Assembly (NCBI RefSeq): GCF_006716265.1
Contig: NZ_VFOS01000003.1
Span: 177,495 to 241,494 of the forward strand
Source of the DNA: Rarobacter faecitabidus
Lineage (GTDB): Bacteria > Actinomycetota > Actinomycetes > Actinomycetales > Cellulomonadaceae
Length of the DNA stretch: 64,000 bases
Direction: 5' to 3'
The position numbers and the translations under genes were made by a program. Below, in pieces: positions 54,612 to 63,844 of the stretch. The notes below the pieces were generated by a model. The model searched no databases, was not told where the DNA came from, and saw only the letters and a program-made list of their open reading frames with translations. Within the stretch, counting starts at the first letter, position 1. The number at the start of each line of letters is the position of its first letter.

Positions 54612-55046
54612 CTAGATGAACACCATGGCCGCAGCGGTCAGCACGATCGAGACGGCGGCGGTCACGAGAATGATCGTCCACACGGGCCAGTGGTTGCACT
54701 TCACCTCGGTTCGCACGACCACGGGCTCCGGCGCCGGAGCCGGCGGCAGGGGCGCTGGAAGGGGCACCGTCATCGGGCCTCCGCAGCGCAGGCACACCGC
54801 CGCCGCGGGATCGTTCAGTTCGCGGCAGGTGGGGCAAGCGAGCCGAGCGGCCTCGCGCGCGCCGGCGATCCCGGGCGAACGGCGCCCGGTGTCGTCGTCG
54901 CTCACGGCCGCGCTCGTGGTCACCTTGCCACGCGCCCAGAACAGGGGGTAGTCGCAGTTGGGACAGAAGTCCGTGGACGAGCGGCGCCCGGCCTCCGTGG
55001 TCGCGACGTTGCCACACTCGGGGCACACCAGTTCCACGACGCTCAT
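54612..55046 (-). CDS. Double zinc-ribbon protein with C-terminal membrane anchor
   Basis: This 144-residue protein has two Cys4 ribbons, LVCPECGNVATTEAG with FCPNCDYPLF (residues 7-37), and ACPTCRELNDPAAAVCLRCG (about 69-90). A Pro/Ala-rich linker follows, then a C-terminal membrane segment (WTIILVTAAVSIVLTAAAMV, about 122-141) with almost nothing after it, which is a tail-anchored design. Its ATG overlaps the stop of the tail-protein gene, so it is the last gene of the minus-strand eCIS operon. It could be another membrane tether for the particle, with the ribbons facing the cytoplasm. The family is not recognised precisely. Confidence 0.82.
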   Translation of the reverse strand: MSVVELVCPECGNVATTEAGRRSSTDFCPNCDYPLFWARGKVTTSAAVSDDDTGRRSPGIAGAREAARLACPTCRELNDPAAAVCLRCGGPMTVPLPAPLPPAPAPEPVVVRTEVKCNHWPVWTIILVTAAVSIVLTAAAMVFI

Positions 55047-55627
55047 TGCAGTCCTTCCGTTCCTGACACAACACCGAAGCCGGGCGTCGCCCAGACTTGC
55101 TCACCGGCGACCAGCACCTCGAGGTGGACGTGCGCGGGGACCTCGTCCCGCACGAGCTCAACCAGCGACTGCGGGCGCAGCCGACCCGTCGAAGAGACCC
55201 GAAGGCGAAGCCACGGGGCCGCCGCGGGCGCCTGCCCGAGGCCGAACACGCCGCCCGATTCCTCGATCTCGACCGGCGAATCCGTCCACGCCTCCACCAT
55301 GATCCGGAGCGACTCGAGCGTGCCCCGACGCGCCAACGCGCTCGCCATCGCCAGGACGAGCGCGCGCTGGCGCGCCTCGTCGATCGCGGGATCGATGGGC
55401 GGCGCACCTATCCACTGCGCGAGGTAGCGCACCATAGGTGCCGGGGCGAGCTTGACGTCGGCCAGGTACTCGAGCCCGTCCGCGTGGTCGAGCAGCGTCT
55501 GCGCCTCCTCCTGGAACAGCGAGACGAAACGCACGAAGAAGTCGCCGCCGAGCATCCCCGACGGGAGCTGGCGGATCAGCCAGTCGTGCGGACGGCTCGC
55601 GGACGTGCGTGCCACGAGGGCCGTCAT
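55043..55627 (-). CDS. Phage tail protein I-like baseplate component
   Basis: This 194-residue protein reads HDWLIRQLPSGMLGGDFFVR, FQEEAQTLLDHADGLEYLAD, MVRYLAQWIGAPPIDPAIDE and RRGTLESLRIMVEAWTDSPV. This is the pattern of the P2 gpI-like tail proteins found in actinomycete contractile injection loci, a baseplate wedge part. It overlaps the baseplate J gene by four bases at its start and the zinc-ribbon gene by four at its end. Confidence 0.85.
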   Translation of the reverse strand: MTALVARTSASRPHDWLIRQLPSGMLGGDFFVRFVSLFQEEAQTLLDHADGLEYLADVKLAPAPMVRYLAQWIGAPPIDPAIDEARQRALVLAMASALARRGTLESLRIMVEAWTDSPVEIEESGGVFGLGQAPAAAPWLRLRVSSTGRLRPQSLVELVRDEVPAHVHLEVLVAGEQVWATPGFGVVSGTEGLQ

Positions 55628-57573
55628 GCGACCACGACCCGCGAATCCGCGGCTAGGAACAGGGCACGCTCGGGCAGCGGAATACTGTCCCTGCCCAGGC
55701 CGACGCGCTGACCCGTGCGCAGGTCGTACTCGAACATCTGCAGCTCGTCCACCGCGAGCACGCCGTCGACGGCCTCGATGACCTGGGCGAGCGACACCGA
55801 TGTGAGCCCGGCCCCGAACGCCCAGCCGCTACCGTCCGTGCCACCTCGCAGCGGGTGCACGAACTCGGCGATCGCCTCGGATACGCGCTGGCGCACAACC
55901 TCGGCCGGACGCCCGGGCAGCGCGCGCACGAGAGCCGCGACGCTCACCCCGTGGTAGTACGGCGTGCCGACCTCGACCGCCACCCCCGCGGGGCGGGCCT
56001 CGTCCAGGTCGTGGGCGATGACCGACCACAGCTCCTTGCCGATAGCGAAGTCATCGATCTGGTGCGCGCCCGGTTCGCCGAGAGCCTTGGGCACAATGAG
56101 CACGACCACGTTGCCGTGTCCCGTCTCGGTTATCGGAAGGCAGCGGGCGCGCGCCACCTGGGGCGAGGACTTGATGGCGATCTGTTCGTAGTCGCGAACC
56201 GTGACGGCGCGCCCAGCCGTGCGCAGGGCCAGCGGGCCCCGGGCCTTCGCCTCAAGCGGGGTCTCCCCATCGACGCCGCCGATGGCCGGCTCGAGGTTGG
56301 TGACGGATGCCACGAACGGCACCGCGGAGCGCAGCGACACCAGGGTGCGCGCGCCGACGTTGCCCGCCGAGCCGCCCGCTATCCGGTATCCGGTGACCCG
56401 GATCTGGGCCCCGTCCTGCGGTACGGCGCCGAACTGCGTCCGGGTGCCGTCGGCCTGCCGGATGAGCGGACCGAACCGGATCTCGCCTGTCGTCGAGTCC
56501 CACACCACGTGCTTGTCCTGCGGCCCCGATTCGGAGAAGTCCGTTACCTCGTGCCACGCCTGCTCACCCTCATGCTCCGCTACGAGGATCTGCTCGGTGT
56601 GCGTGCGCGGGGCGACGGGCGCGCGCGTGACCGCGAAGGACTGTCCGGGAACACCCGTGGACCGCCCCACCGTCTCCCCCTGAACCGCCTGCGAATGCTC
56701 CGCAGGAAGCGTGATGGCGATAGCTCGTAGCCGGAGTTCGGAGATCCTCGGGGAGCGCTGATACGTCGGGTCGCCGGTGGCCACGGGCAGCAGTCGCACG
56801 CGCAGCCAGTAGGCCGCCGCGCCATCGAGGACGAGCGATTCGTGGAGCGCCGGGACGGTCAGAACGATGGTGCCGTCCTTGTTGAGTCCGCCCGTCGAAT
56901 CGGACACGACCTGCACCGGAACCCAGGCACTCCCGTTCCACACCTCCCAGATGAGGGGCGGGTTGTTGGGATCGATGCCCACGCCCTGAGCATGGGCCAC
57001 GACTGTCAGTTCTACGCCAAGCCCGCCGAGCGAGGTCTTAGACCCCAGGTAGAGGCAGTCGCCCGCGCGCGAGGGTGTTGAGGTAAACGCCGCGACCTCG
57101 GCCCCGGGAAGCGTCAGGTCCTCCCATGCGTCCACCGTGCGGGTGCCGTCCACCTGCCCGGTGCGCGCCGCGATCAGTACGGGCGGGCGGACAATTCCGG
57201 TGTGCTGCGTCGCGAAGACGACAGTCTCCTCGGCCGCGCCCGCGATCGTCGAGACCTCAGTGCCGGCCGGGATCACGATCTCCTGCGCGGCCGGGGCCGA
57301 CAGCCAGAAGGTGATGTCGGCGCGGGCCACCGAGGGCGCGAACGGCTCGATGCCCACGAGATTGAGGAATTCCGTGTAGAGGCGGTCGGGCACCTGGTTC
57401 ACGCGATAGAGCACCATCTCGGCCATCCACGCGAACAGTTCGATGAGCGCGACGCCCGGATCTGCGACGTTGTGGTTGGTCCACTCGGGCGTGAAGCGCG
57501 GGATCATGCGCTTCATTTCGTCGACGATGTCCTGGAATCGACGATCGTCCAGGTTCGGCGGCTCGAGGGCCAT
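55624..57573 (-). CDS. Baseplate J-like assembly protein
   Basis: This 649-residue protein begins LEPPNLDDRRFQDIVDEMKR, followed by WTNHNVADPGVALIELFAWM, VPDRLYTEFLNLVGI and later LVPRLRTAGRAVTVRDYEQI-like baseplate J signatures (AGRAVTVRDYEQIAIKSSPQ). It corresponds to gp6/Afp11-type wedge proteins and to the long putative baseplate assembly proteins of actinomycetes. Its ATG overlaps the gp25 stop by one base. It would form the baseplate ring around the spike hub. Confidence 0.9.
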   Translation of the reverse strand: MALEPPNLDDRRFQDIVDEMKRMIPRFTPEWTNHNVADPGVALIELFAWMAEMVLYRVNQVPDRLYTEFLNLVGIEPFAPSVARADITFWLSAPAAQEIVIPAGTEVSTIAGAAEETVVFATQHTGIVRPPVLIAARTGQVDGTRTVDAWEDLTLPGAEVAAFTSTPSRAGDCLYLGSKTSLGGLGVELTVVAHAQGVGIDPNNPPLIWEVWNGSAWVPVQVVSDSTGGLNKDGTIVLTVPALHESLVLDGAAAYWLRVRLLPVATGDPTYQRSPRISELRLRAIAITLPAEHSQAVQGETVGRSTGVPGQSFAVTRAPVAPRTHTEQILVAEHEGEQAWHEVTDFSESGPQDKHVVWDSTTGEIRFGPLIRQADGTRTQFGAVPQDGAQIRVTGYRIAGGSAGNVGARTLVSLRSAVPFVASVTNLEPAIGGVDGETPLEAKARGPLALRTAGRAVTVRDYEQIAIKSSPQVARARCLPITETGHGNVVVLIVPKALGEPGAHQIDDFAIGKELWSVIAHDLDEARPAGVAVEVGTPYYHGVSVAALVRALPGRPAEVVRQRVSEAIAEFVHPLRGGTDGSGWAFGAGLTSVSLAQVIEAVDGVLAVDELQMFEYDLRTGQRVGLGRDSIPLPERALFLAADSRVVVA

Positions 57574-57998
57574 CAGTTTTCCTCTCGGGGAATGACGTAG
57601 AACGGATAGACCAGGTTACGCCGGTCGTTGGTCGCTTTGACACGGTAGATCACGCCGATGCGGACGGTCCCCGGGTCCTTGTCGTCCTGCACGGGCAGCA
57701 CATCCTCGACCTCGATGCGCGGCTCCCACTGCGCGAGCGCCTCGCGGACCGCCTGCGCGATCAACCCCAGGAGATTCGCCGTGATCGGCTCGAAGACGAG
57801 GTCCCAGATCCGGCACCCGAACTGAGGCCGCATGAGCCGCTCCCCTGGCGCGGTCATCAGGACGACGCGGATGGCATCGTCCAGCCCTTCGGCTCCGGAT
57901 GACATCGCGATCGCTCCGGTGTGATCTATTTCCATGGGCCAGGCGAAGCCGCGGCCGACGAAGTTGGACGCGTCGTATGCGGGAGTGTTCGTTGACAT
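57573..57998 (-). CDS. GPW/gp25-family baseplate protein (Afp9-type)
   Basis: This 141-residue protein reads NFVGRGFAWPMEIDHTGAIA, DAIRVVLMTAPGERLMRPQFG and PITANLLGLIAQAVREALAQ, the standard gp25 fold features including the EPR-like positions in LAQWEPRIEVEDVLPVQ. It is the sheath-initiating wedge protein of contractile tails. It overlaps both neighbours by one base (TGATG), consistent with one operon. Confidence 0.94.
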   Translation of the reverse strand: MSTNTPAYDASNFVGRGFAWPMEIDHTGAIAMSSGAEGLDDAIRVVLMTAPGERLMRPQFGCRIWDLVFEPITANLLGLIAQAVREALAQWEPRIEVEDVLPVQDDKDPGTVRIGVIYRVKATNDRRNLVYPFYVIPREEN

Positions 57999-59815
57999 CA
58001 GTTGAGGTTCACCACCGCTCCCTTGACGTTCACCGGGCCCGACGCCTCGAGGTTGGCAATAGCACCCTTCAACTTCAGTGCGCCAGCGCTCGACAGTTCC
58101 GCCTGCGATTTCGCGTCGATTTTCACCTCGGCCGCGGAAAGTTTGATGGACGAATCCGCCGCGAGTTCGATGGTCGTGCCCTTCAGCTTGATCGATCCGT
58201 TGCCGTCGAGCGTAATGCTCGAATCGCCGGCCTTGATGGCGATCGGCTCGCCGCTGGGAACGTTGACCTTTACGCCGTCCTCGCCGAGCACGATCTCGTG
58301 GTTGCCGTTCTTCAGCGCCAGCCTGATGAAGTGCTTGGCCTTCTCAGATCCGGAGTGCAGTTCGAGCCGGTCGCCGTTCGCGGTGACGAGGGAGTGCACG
58401 CGAACCGTTCCATTGCCGTCGACCAGGTCGTCCGGGAGATCCGGTTGGTTCTTGGCGGAGAACAGCCCGCCCAGTACGACGGGGCGGCGCGTGTCCCCGT
58501 CGACGAATCCGATGACCACCTGGTCGTTGATCTCGGGGAGCAGGGCCAGGCCACGGCCGGCGGCCGCGCCCAGTTGCATCACGGACGCCCAGTGGGATGC
58601 GATCTGGTTGTCGAGGGCAACGAACTTGACCTTGACGGAACCGAGCGTGGAATCCTTCGACTTGCTGCCGACATCGGTCACCACCCCGATGGTCAGGCGA
58701 TCGAAGCGGCTCGGCAACGCCGAGTCGGTCGTGGCCTGGTGCGGGGCGGTCAACTGGGGTGCGTCCCGGTCGCCGGCGACGAACTCCGTCGAGCTGCCGT
58801 GCAGCGAGAATCGGTGCTGTACTTCGCGCACGTAGTAGGTGCCGGACAGCGTCCCCGCGCTCTGGATCTCGAGCTGGCCGCCGGGCTGCAGGTTCGGCAT
58901 CACCACGCCGCGCCCGCGGGCGACGATGTGCCCACCCGTACCAGCGCGGGCGGCCGCCAAGGTCTTGGCTTCGGTGGCGTCGCTCACGTGCGCGTGGCTC
59001 TGCAGGATCGTCGGCGCCGGGTCCTGCGCCCGATGCCGGAAGTCGATTGCCGCCCGCGAACTCTCCGGATCGGATTCGCCCACGATCTCCTGGTGCTGGG
59101 CCTGATCCCAGCCGAGCACCTTCACCTTCTCGCCGCTCAGCGGCGTGTCGCGCACGGACAGCGCAGTCAGCGTCGTGCCCAGGTTGACGGTCACGAGGGC
59201 GGCACCCGGCGCGGTGCCCTGCGAGGCGGACCACATATTGATCTTCTTCGCCGAGGCGGACCAGTGCCAGCCCTGCCGGTCGGCGACCTCCTGGACAGCC
59301 CCGATCGGGCTGCGCGCGTACATGAGCCACTCGCTGACGTAGGTGCCCGTCGCGTTCAGCGTGAGTCCGCGCTGCTGGACGATCTGCGTCAGCAGGTCGG
59401 TGTCCTTGGACTTGAGGCCGGCCACGGCGATCGTTCCGCGGGTGAGTTTGTGCGCCATGTCGAGGACAGTCACCGAGAACACCTGTCCCAGTTCATCGGC
59501 GCTTGATTCGAGCGCCACGACCTCGCCCTCGATGATGACCGAGCTCGTCTCGCTCGCCGACGGCGTCAGACGGTTAATCGCGTTGATCTTCACCTCCGCG
59601 CTCGGCGCGAACATGGAGGTGTCCTCCGCCTTCTTGAATCCGTCGTCTCGGAATCGCAGCACCGCGCGACCGACCGTGTTGACGGCCAGTTGCACGCGCA
59701 GGTCCATCAGGTCCGACAGCCACACTGCCGACAGCGCCGTGCCGCCGACCTTGATCTCGAAGCCGACCAGGCTCGGATTCGCCGGGCCGGTGGCAACGGA
59801 GCCCGGCGCGGTCAC
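57998..59815 (-). CDS. VgrG/gp5-like spike protein (Afp8-type)
   Basis: This 605-residue protein starts at a GTG overlapping the LysM gene stop: VTAPGSVATGPANPSLVGFE. The N-terminal half is gp27/VgrG hub-like (ALSAVWLSDLMDLRVQLAVN). An OB domain follows (VVTDVGSKSKDSTLGSVKVKF, WASVMQLGAAAGRGLALLPE, EINDQVVIGFVDGDTRRPVV), and the C-terminus is a repetitive beta-helix (SITLDGNGSIKLKGTTIELA). This trimeric spike would carry the DUF4280 tip. There is no fused effector domain at the end. Confidence 0.92.
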   Translation of the reverse strand: MTAPGSVATGPANPSLVGFEIKVGGTALSAVWLSDLMDLRVQLAVNTVGRAVLRFRDDGFKKAEDTSMFAPSAEVKINAINRLTPSASETSSVIIEGEVVALESSADELGQVFSVTVLDMAHKLTRGTIAVAGLKSKDTDLLTQIVQQRGLTLNATGTYVSEWLMYARSPIGAVQEVADRQGWHWSASAKKINMWSASQGTAPGAALVTVNLGTTLTALSVRDTPLSGEKVKVLGWDQAQHQEIVGESDPESSRAAIDFRHRAQDPAPTILQSHAHVSDATEAKTLAAARAGTGGHIVARGRGVVMPNLQPGGQLEIQSAGTLSGTYYVREVQHRFSLHGSSTEFVAGDRDAPQLTAPHQATTDSALPSRFDRLTIGVVTDVGSKSKDSTLGSVKVKFVALDNQIASHWASVMQLGAAAGRGLALLPEINDQVVIGFVDGDTRRPVVLGGLFSAKNQPDLPDDLVDGNGTVRVHSLVTANGDRLELHSGSEKAKHFIRLALKNGNHEIVLGEDGVKVNVPSGEPIAIKAGDSSITLDGNGSIKLKGTTIELAADSSIKLSAAEVKIDAKSQAELSSAGALKLKGAIANLEASGPVNVKGAVVNLN

Positions 59816-60465
59816 GACTGCAACCTCGGCACGGACAGGAGCGTGCCCGGCCGCACCGCGAGCGGATCGCCGAGTCCGTTCGCGTCGGCGAGCGTGCGCC
59901 ACTGGGTCGAGTCGCCGTAGTAGCGGGCCGCGATCCGGTCGAGCGTCTCTCCGGACTGCACGCGGTGAACGCGCTGCGGCTGGGGTGTGCCGCTCGTCGG
60001 ATTCTGCGGTCCGAACGCGTCGGATGGCTCGTACTGGCGGAGCGCCACGCGCATGGTCGCCCGTAGCGGCACTCCAGACGCTGAGAAGTACGTGAATGTC
60101 AGTTCGAGCTCGGAGACGACCGCCTTGAACGCATGCAGGTCACCCCAGTGGAAGGTCACGTAAGGCGGCCTCACCTGGTGGCGCGACTCGTCCGAACCGG
60201 GCAGCGACGGGTCGATGTCCATGAGCGCCAGGATCTTGCCCGTGTGCTTTGTCACCGGCGTTCCATCGGAGGTCGTGTCGAAGAACAGATCCAGTTCCAT
60301 GACGCCAGAGGACGCACCGACGTAGCGGAGGCGGGGTACACCCGAGCCGGGCAGCGAGTCACCCTGCCAACTGTTGGCCCGCGAGATGCGTAGCTGCGTC
60401 GGGTTGAACAGGCAGGGAATGCGTTCCCCGCCCTCGATCTCGAGGAATGCCTTCTCGGTAGCCAC
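59812..60465 (-). CDS. LysM-containing tail hub protein (Afp7-type)
   Basis: This 217-residue protein has an N-terminal region KAFLEIEGGERIPCLFNPTQ typical of the CIS tube-to-hub adaptor and a C-terminal LysM domain (VHRVQSGETLDRIAARYYGD and RPGTLLSVPRL). In eCIS particles this protein joins the inner tube to the spike hub. The GTG lies one base after the stop of the long low-complexity gene upstream; codons further up encode no conserved sequence. Confidence 0.9.
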   Translation of the reverse strand: MATEKAFLEIEGGERIPCLFNPTQLRISRANSWQGDSLPGSGVPRLRYVGASSGVMELDLFFDTTSDGTPVTKHTGKILALMDIDPSLPGSDESRHQVRPPYVTFHWGDLHAFKAVVSELELTFTYFSASGVPLRATMRVALRQYEPSDAFGPQNPTSGTPQPQRVHRVQSGETLDRIAARYYGDSTQWRTLADANGLGDPLAVRPGTLLSVPRLQS

Positions 60466-60466
60466 G

Positions 60467-63400
60467 TCAGTACACCCCTCGATCGCTGCGCCAAGCCCAC
60501 CGCTCGGTCTCGGCAAGAATTCTGTCGTCGACTACGCCGCGCACCCGCGATTCGAGCACTGCATCGAGCCGCGCGTCCACGAGCCGCAGGACCTGGTCCA
60601 CGACCTGGGTGGCAGGGCTGCTGTCACTGCCGCCGTCGCCAACGTTCGCCGAATCGAAGGATCCGGCGTGCACTCGCTGAGAGACTTCCCGGCGCAGCGC
60701 GTCGGCGAACTCGGACTGGCCCTCGGGTCTCATGGTTTCTCCTATCGAGGACGAGCTTTCCGGCGCCAGCCAGCGGCGGATGATCGGCGATCCGGGTGCG
60801 CCCGTCCCGGCGGGAGCGGGACCGCTGGCGCTGGCCGGGACCGCCGGCGCGCGGCGCGATCCGCCCGGGGACGCGGACGTGGCCGACGAGGACCGGGGCG
60901 CGCGCCCCACGACCGGCGCGGACGACTTGTCCTGCGGCGCGGCGCCGGCTCCCGGTGGCGGGGCGAAGCGCCACCCGCTGGGGATGCGAGGACGAGTCTC
61001 CCCGCTCGTCCATGCGAGCCTGCGAATAGGGGTTGCGGACCCACCCGGAGCCGCTGACGGAACTCCTGGATCAGTCGGTGCCAGGCCGGGCTGGCGCGAG
61101 GCGGTCGCAGGGGAGAGCGCCGTCATTCGAGCCGACGCGATCGGACCGGAGAAACTTGCTTCGCGTGCGCCGCTCGCGGCCGAGGTGAACCGCGCGACGG
61201 GGTCTGCGGGCGCGGCAAGCGATGCCTGCGGTCCAGCGGCAGGACCTGAACCCTGTCGCGCCGCGGGCGTCGCCGCAGTGGCATTGTTAGCGCCGCCCGC
61301 GCGGGGGCCAGTGAGGCCGCCAGCTTCGCGAGCAGCACCCGCCTGCGCATCCGCCTGCGCGCCCGGCCGCCCGACCTTGGGCGCCACGGATCCGGGCTGG
61401 CCGGTGTGCCTGCGCACCGTGGAACCCGCCCGCGTGAGCCACGCGGAGTCGCCGCGCTGGGTCGCGCTGTCGAGGTGCGCCTCGATGGGGACGTGTGACC
61501 AGGAGGGACCGGCGCCGAGCGCACGCGCGAATGCGGGCGGACGCCCGAAGGCGCCCGTCGAACCCGCCATACGTCCACCTGCCGCCGCGCCGGTGATGCG
61601 GTGGTGGCCGCCACCCGCCAGCCGGTGACTTGGCACGCCCCCGCGCTCGAGGGTCGCGACCGCACCAGCCCTCTCACCGCTCGCTGACGTAGTGCCGGCT
61701 GCACTGCCCGTTGCGAGACGGCGCACCGGCTGGCGCGCGCTACCCTCGCTTGCGGTGGACGTGCTGGGCGCGGTTGTCGTGCTGACGGTCGTCTTGCTGG
61801 GCGCGGTCGTCTTGCTGGGCGCGGTCGTCTTGCTGGGCGCGGTCGCCGCCTGCCCGCCGCTCTGGGAAGATGCCGCCGGGGCCTCGACGGCCTGCCCCAC
61901 CGCCTGCGGCGCGGCGACCCGACCGGCTACGTCGGCAGTTCGCGACGCCACGGCCGAGGCGGGGACGTCCCGCGCCGGCGAGGACGCACCGGCAACCGAC
62001 GCCGCGCTCGCGGCCGCCGCGTGGCTGCCTGGCGCTGATGTGCGCGGGCTGGCACCCGCTCCCTGCGCCGGGCGCGCAGAACCGATGCGGGCTATCGCAC
62101 CGACTGAGGCCGAAGCGCGAGTTCGACCGGCATCGGCGCCCGCATCGTCCGCGGGCGTTCGGGCCGCGCTCGCCGCGACCGGCGACCACACAGACGACCT
62201 GGCGGCTACGGACGTGCTTCCCGCGTCGCGTAGGGCACCGGCACCACTGAGCCGGCGGATTCTGGTGGGATGGGGCGCGACCTGCTCCTGCCCGACCTGA
62301 TGGGGACGCAACGTCGCGAAGGGGAGCGACTTCGGCGCGACCGATGACACGGCTCCCTTCGGCCCCGGTTGGTGACGCGCTCCGGCGGTCCGAAGGATGG
62401 GCTGATCTCCGGCGCCTGGTCTAGCCGGATTGCCGCGTCCCGCATCGATCTCGCCCGCGTAGCTCGAAGCAGGGCTGAATGATGCGCTGGGCGCAGCACC
62501 AGGGGATGCGGCCCCGCCGCTCGGCAGCGATCCGTCAGAACCCGCCTCGGACAGGGCGCCAGGATTCGCATCGGCCTTAGTCGATTCGGAATGCAGCGGG
62601 CCGGGATTCGATGCGGCCGCGCCAGCGGAAGGCGGCGCGGGCAGCGCGCCAGCCTCGTTCGCTCCGGCGGCGCCACTGACCCGGGCGCTCGCCGCGCCAT
62701 CGCCCGGTAGTCCGGCCGTGGCGCCTTGAGGCGAGGAACTGGCGGACGCACTGGCGTTCGCTTGCGCGGCGGCGTTGACGGATCGGCGGATCGGCTCCGC
62801 CGACTCAGAGCCGTGCTGCGATGGCGGTGTCGCAACCGGACTCGACGCTTGCGACGGGGACTGGGTAGCGGTGCGCGGATTGTCGGCGACGGGTGCCACG
62901 GGCGCGGTTTCATTACTCGAACGCGAGGACGCCGACTGCGCACTTCCAGCGCGATCGCCGCTCAGCCGAGCGGAACTCGCACCGGCGGCTCCGGCGTTCG
63001 GCGCGGCGGACGCGGACCTGGGCGCGGCGGACGTTGACCTGGGTGCGGCGGACGTTGACCTGGGTGCGACGGGCGCGATCTTGGGCGCGGGAGACAGTCG
63101 GCTCGGGCGCGGGCTCGCTGCGACCGCCTGCCGCTGGGCCGCGGCGCGTACTGCCATCTGGCGGCGGACGAGCCTGCCGGCATCCGGCATGATGGGTGTG
63201 GCCACTGCCGAAGTGTCACGGGGAGCGGCGGCGCTCACGGCCGGAGCCGCGGGCGTCGACAGCCGGGATTCCGCTCCCCCGGTGTTCCCCGCCGGGGGTT
63301 CCTTCTTCGCCACGCGACGCGGTGCGCGGTCGGCCGCCGTCGTCAGGTTGCCGACCGCGGCAACCTCAGCGGGCAGTCGCATGGGCACGACCTTGGGAGT

Positions 63401-63844
63401 GGTCGTCACCCACGATCCGGTCGGCCGGGCCTCACTCGGAGCAGGCATCGGCCGCACGACTCGGGCGATCCCCCTGGCCCCAGTGCCATGCTCGGTGGGC
63501 GCCTCGCCCATGGCCGTACCGAACGCCGTTTGTTCCCGCCACCAGCGCGGCGGGCGCGGCTGTAACTCTGCTGGGGCGCTCCCCCGGACGGATGCGCGAC
63601 TCACCGGGCGCGGGCCGATCGAGCTGCGACGGACCATGACCGGACGCCCCATCGCCCCGGCGAAACTCATGGCCGCACCGGCGACCGAGCCGATGAGCGG
63701 CGGACGCCTCGTCCCCACGGGCGGGCCGGGACGGCGCCAGCGCCGAACGATCAGCGAGCCCAGCGTCGGCCTCGCCACCCCCGCGGCGGGCGATTCGGCT
63801 GCCACGACGCCGTGGGCGTGCGGGCCATCATCCTGCGCGCTCAT
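60467..63844 (-). CDS. Very long low-complexity protein with conserved-looking C-terminus, between tube and hub genes
   Basis: This 1125-residue protein is rich in Ala, Ser, Pro, Gly and Arg. Nine short hydrophobic-Arg-Arg motifs are spread along it (residues about 34, 72, 227, 353, 530, 708, 811, 941 and 1022), for example SLIVRRWRRPG, EPIRRSVN, QPVRRLATG, TPIRRLAWT and SPIIRRWLAP. The final 85 residues are a different, charged helical domain (FADALRREVSQRVHAG, VVDQVLRLVDARLDAVLESR, RILAETERWAW). Short tandem repeats (APRSTSA; APSKTT three times) lie in the linkers. Its ATG overlaps the tube gene stop. Length control or multivalent binding within the tail are the ideas that fit; the family is not recognised. 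Confidence 0.72.
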   Translation of the reverse strand: MSAQDDGPHAHGVVAAESPAAGVARPTLGSLIVRRWRRPGPPVGTRRPPLIGSVAGAAMSFAGAMGRPVMVRRSSIGPRPVSRASVRGSAPAELQPRPPRWWREQTAFGTAMGEAPTEHGTGARGIARVVRPMPAPSEARPTGSWVTTTPKVVPMRLPAEVAAVGNLTTAADRAPRRVAKKEPPAGNTGGAESRLSTPAAPAVSAAAPRDTSAVATPIMPDAGRLVRRQMAVRAAAQRQAVAASPRPSRLSPAPKIAPVAPRSTSAAPRSTSAAPRSASAAPNAGAAGASSARLSGDRAGSAQSASSRSSNETAPVAPVADNPRTATQSPSQASSPVATPPSQHGSESAEPIRRSVNAAAQANASASASSSPQGATAGLPGDGAASARVSGAAGANEAGALPAPPSAGAAASNPGPLHSESTKADANPGALSEAGSDGSLPSGGAASPGAAPSASFSPASSYAGEIDAGRGNPARPGAGDQPILRTAGARHQPGPKGAVSSVAPKSLPFATLRPHQVGQEQVAPHPTRIRRLSGAGALRDAGSTSVAARSSVWSPVAASAARTPADDAGADAGRTRASASVGAIARIGSARPAQGAGASPRTSAPGSHAAAASAASVAGASSPARDVPASAVASRTADVAGRVAAPQAVGQAVEAPAASSQSGGQAATAPSKTTAPSKTTAPSKTTVSTTTAPSTSTASEGSARQPVRRLATGSAAGTTSASGERAGAVATLERGGVPSHRLAGGGHHRITGAAAGGRMAGSTGAFGRPPAFARALGAGPSWSHVPIEAHLDSATQRGDSAWLTRAGSTVRRHTGQPGSVAPKVGRPGAQADAQAGAAREAGGLTGPRAGGANNATAATPAARQGSGPAAGPQASLAAPADPVARFTSAASGAREASFSGPIASARMTALSPATASRQPGLAPTDPGVPSAAPGGSATPIRRLAWTSGETRPRIPSGWRFAPPPGAGAAPQDKSSAPVVGRAPRSSSATSASPGGSRRAPAVPASASGPAPAGTGAPGSPIIRRWLAPESSSSIGETMRPEGQSEFADALRREVSQRVHAGSFDSANVGDGGSDSSPATQVVDQVLRLVDARLDAVLESRVRGVVDDRILAETERWAWRSDRGVY

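Noticed and set aside
57899..59506. 535-codon plus-strand frame opposite the spike gene
   Set aside because: Antisense shadow; the minus strand has unmistakable VgrG and gp25 motifs.
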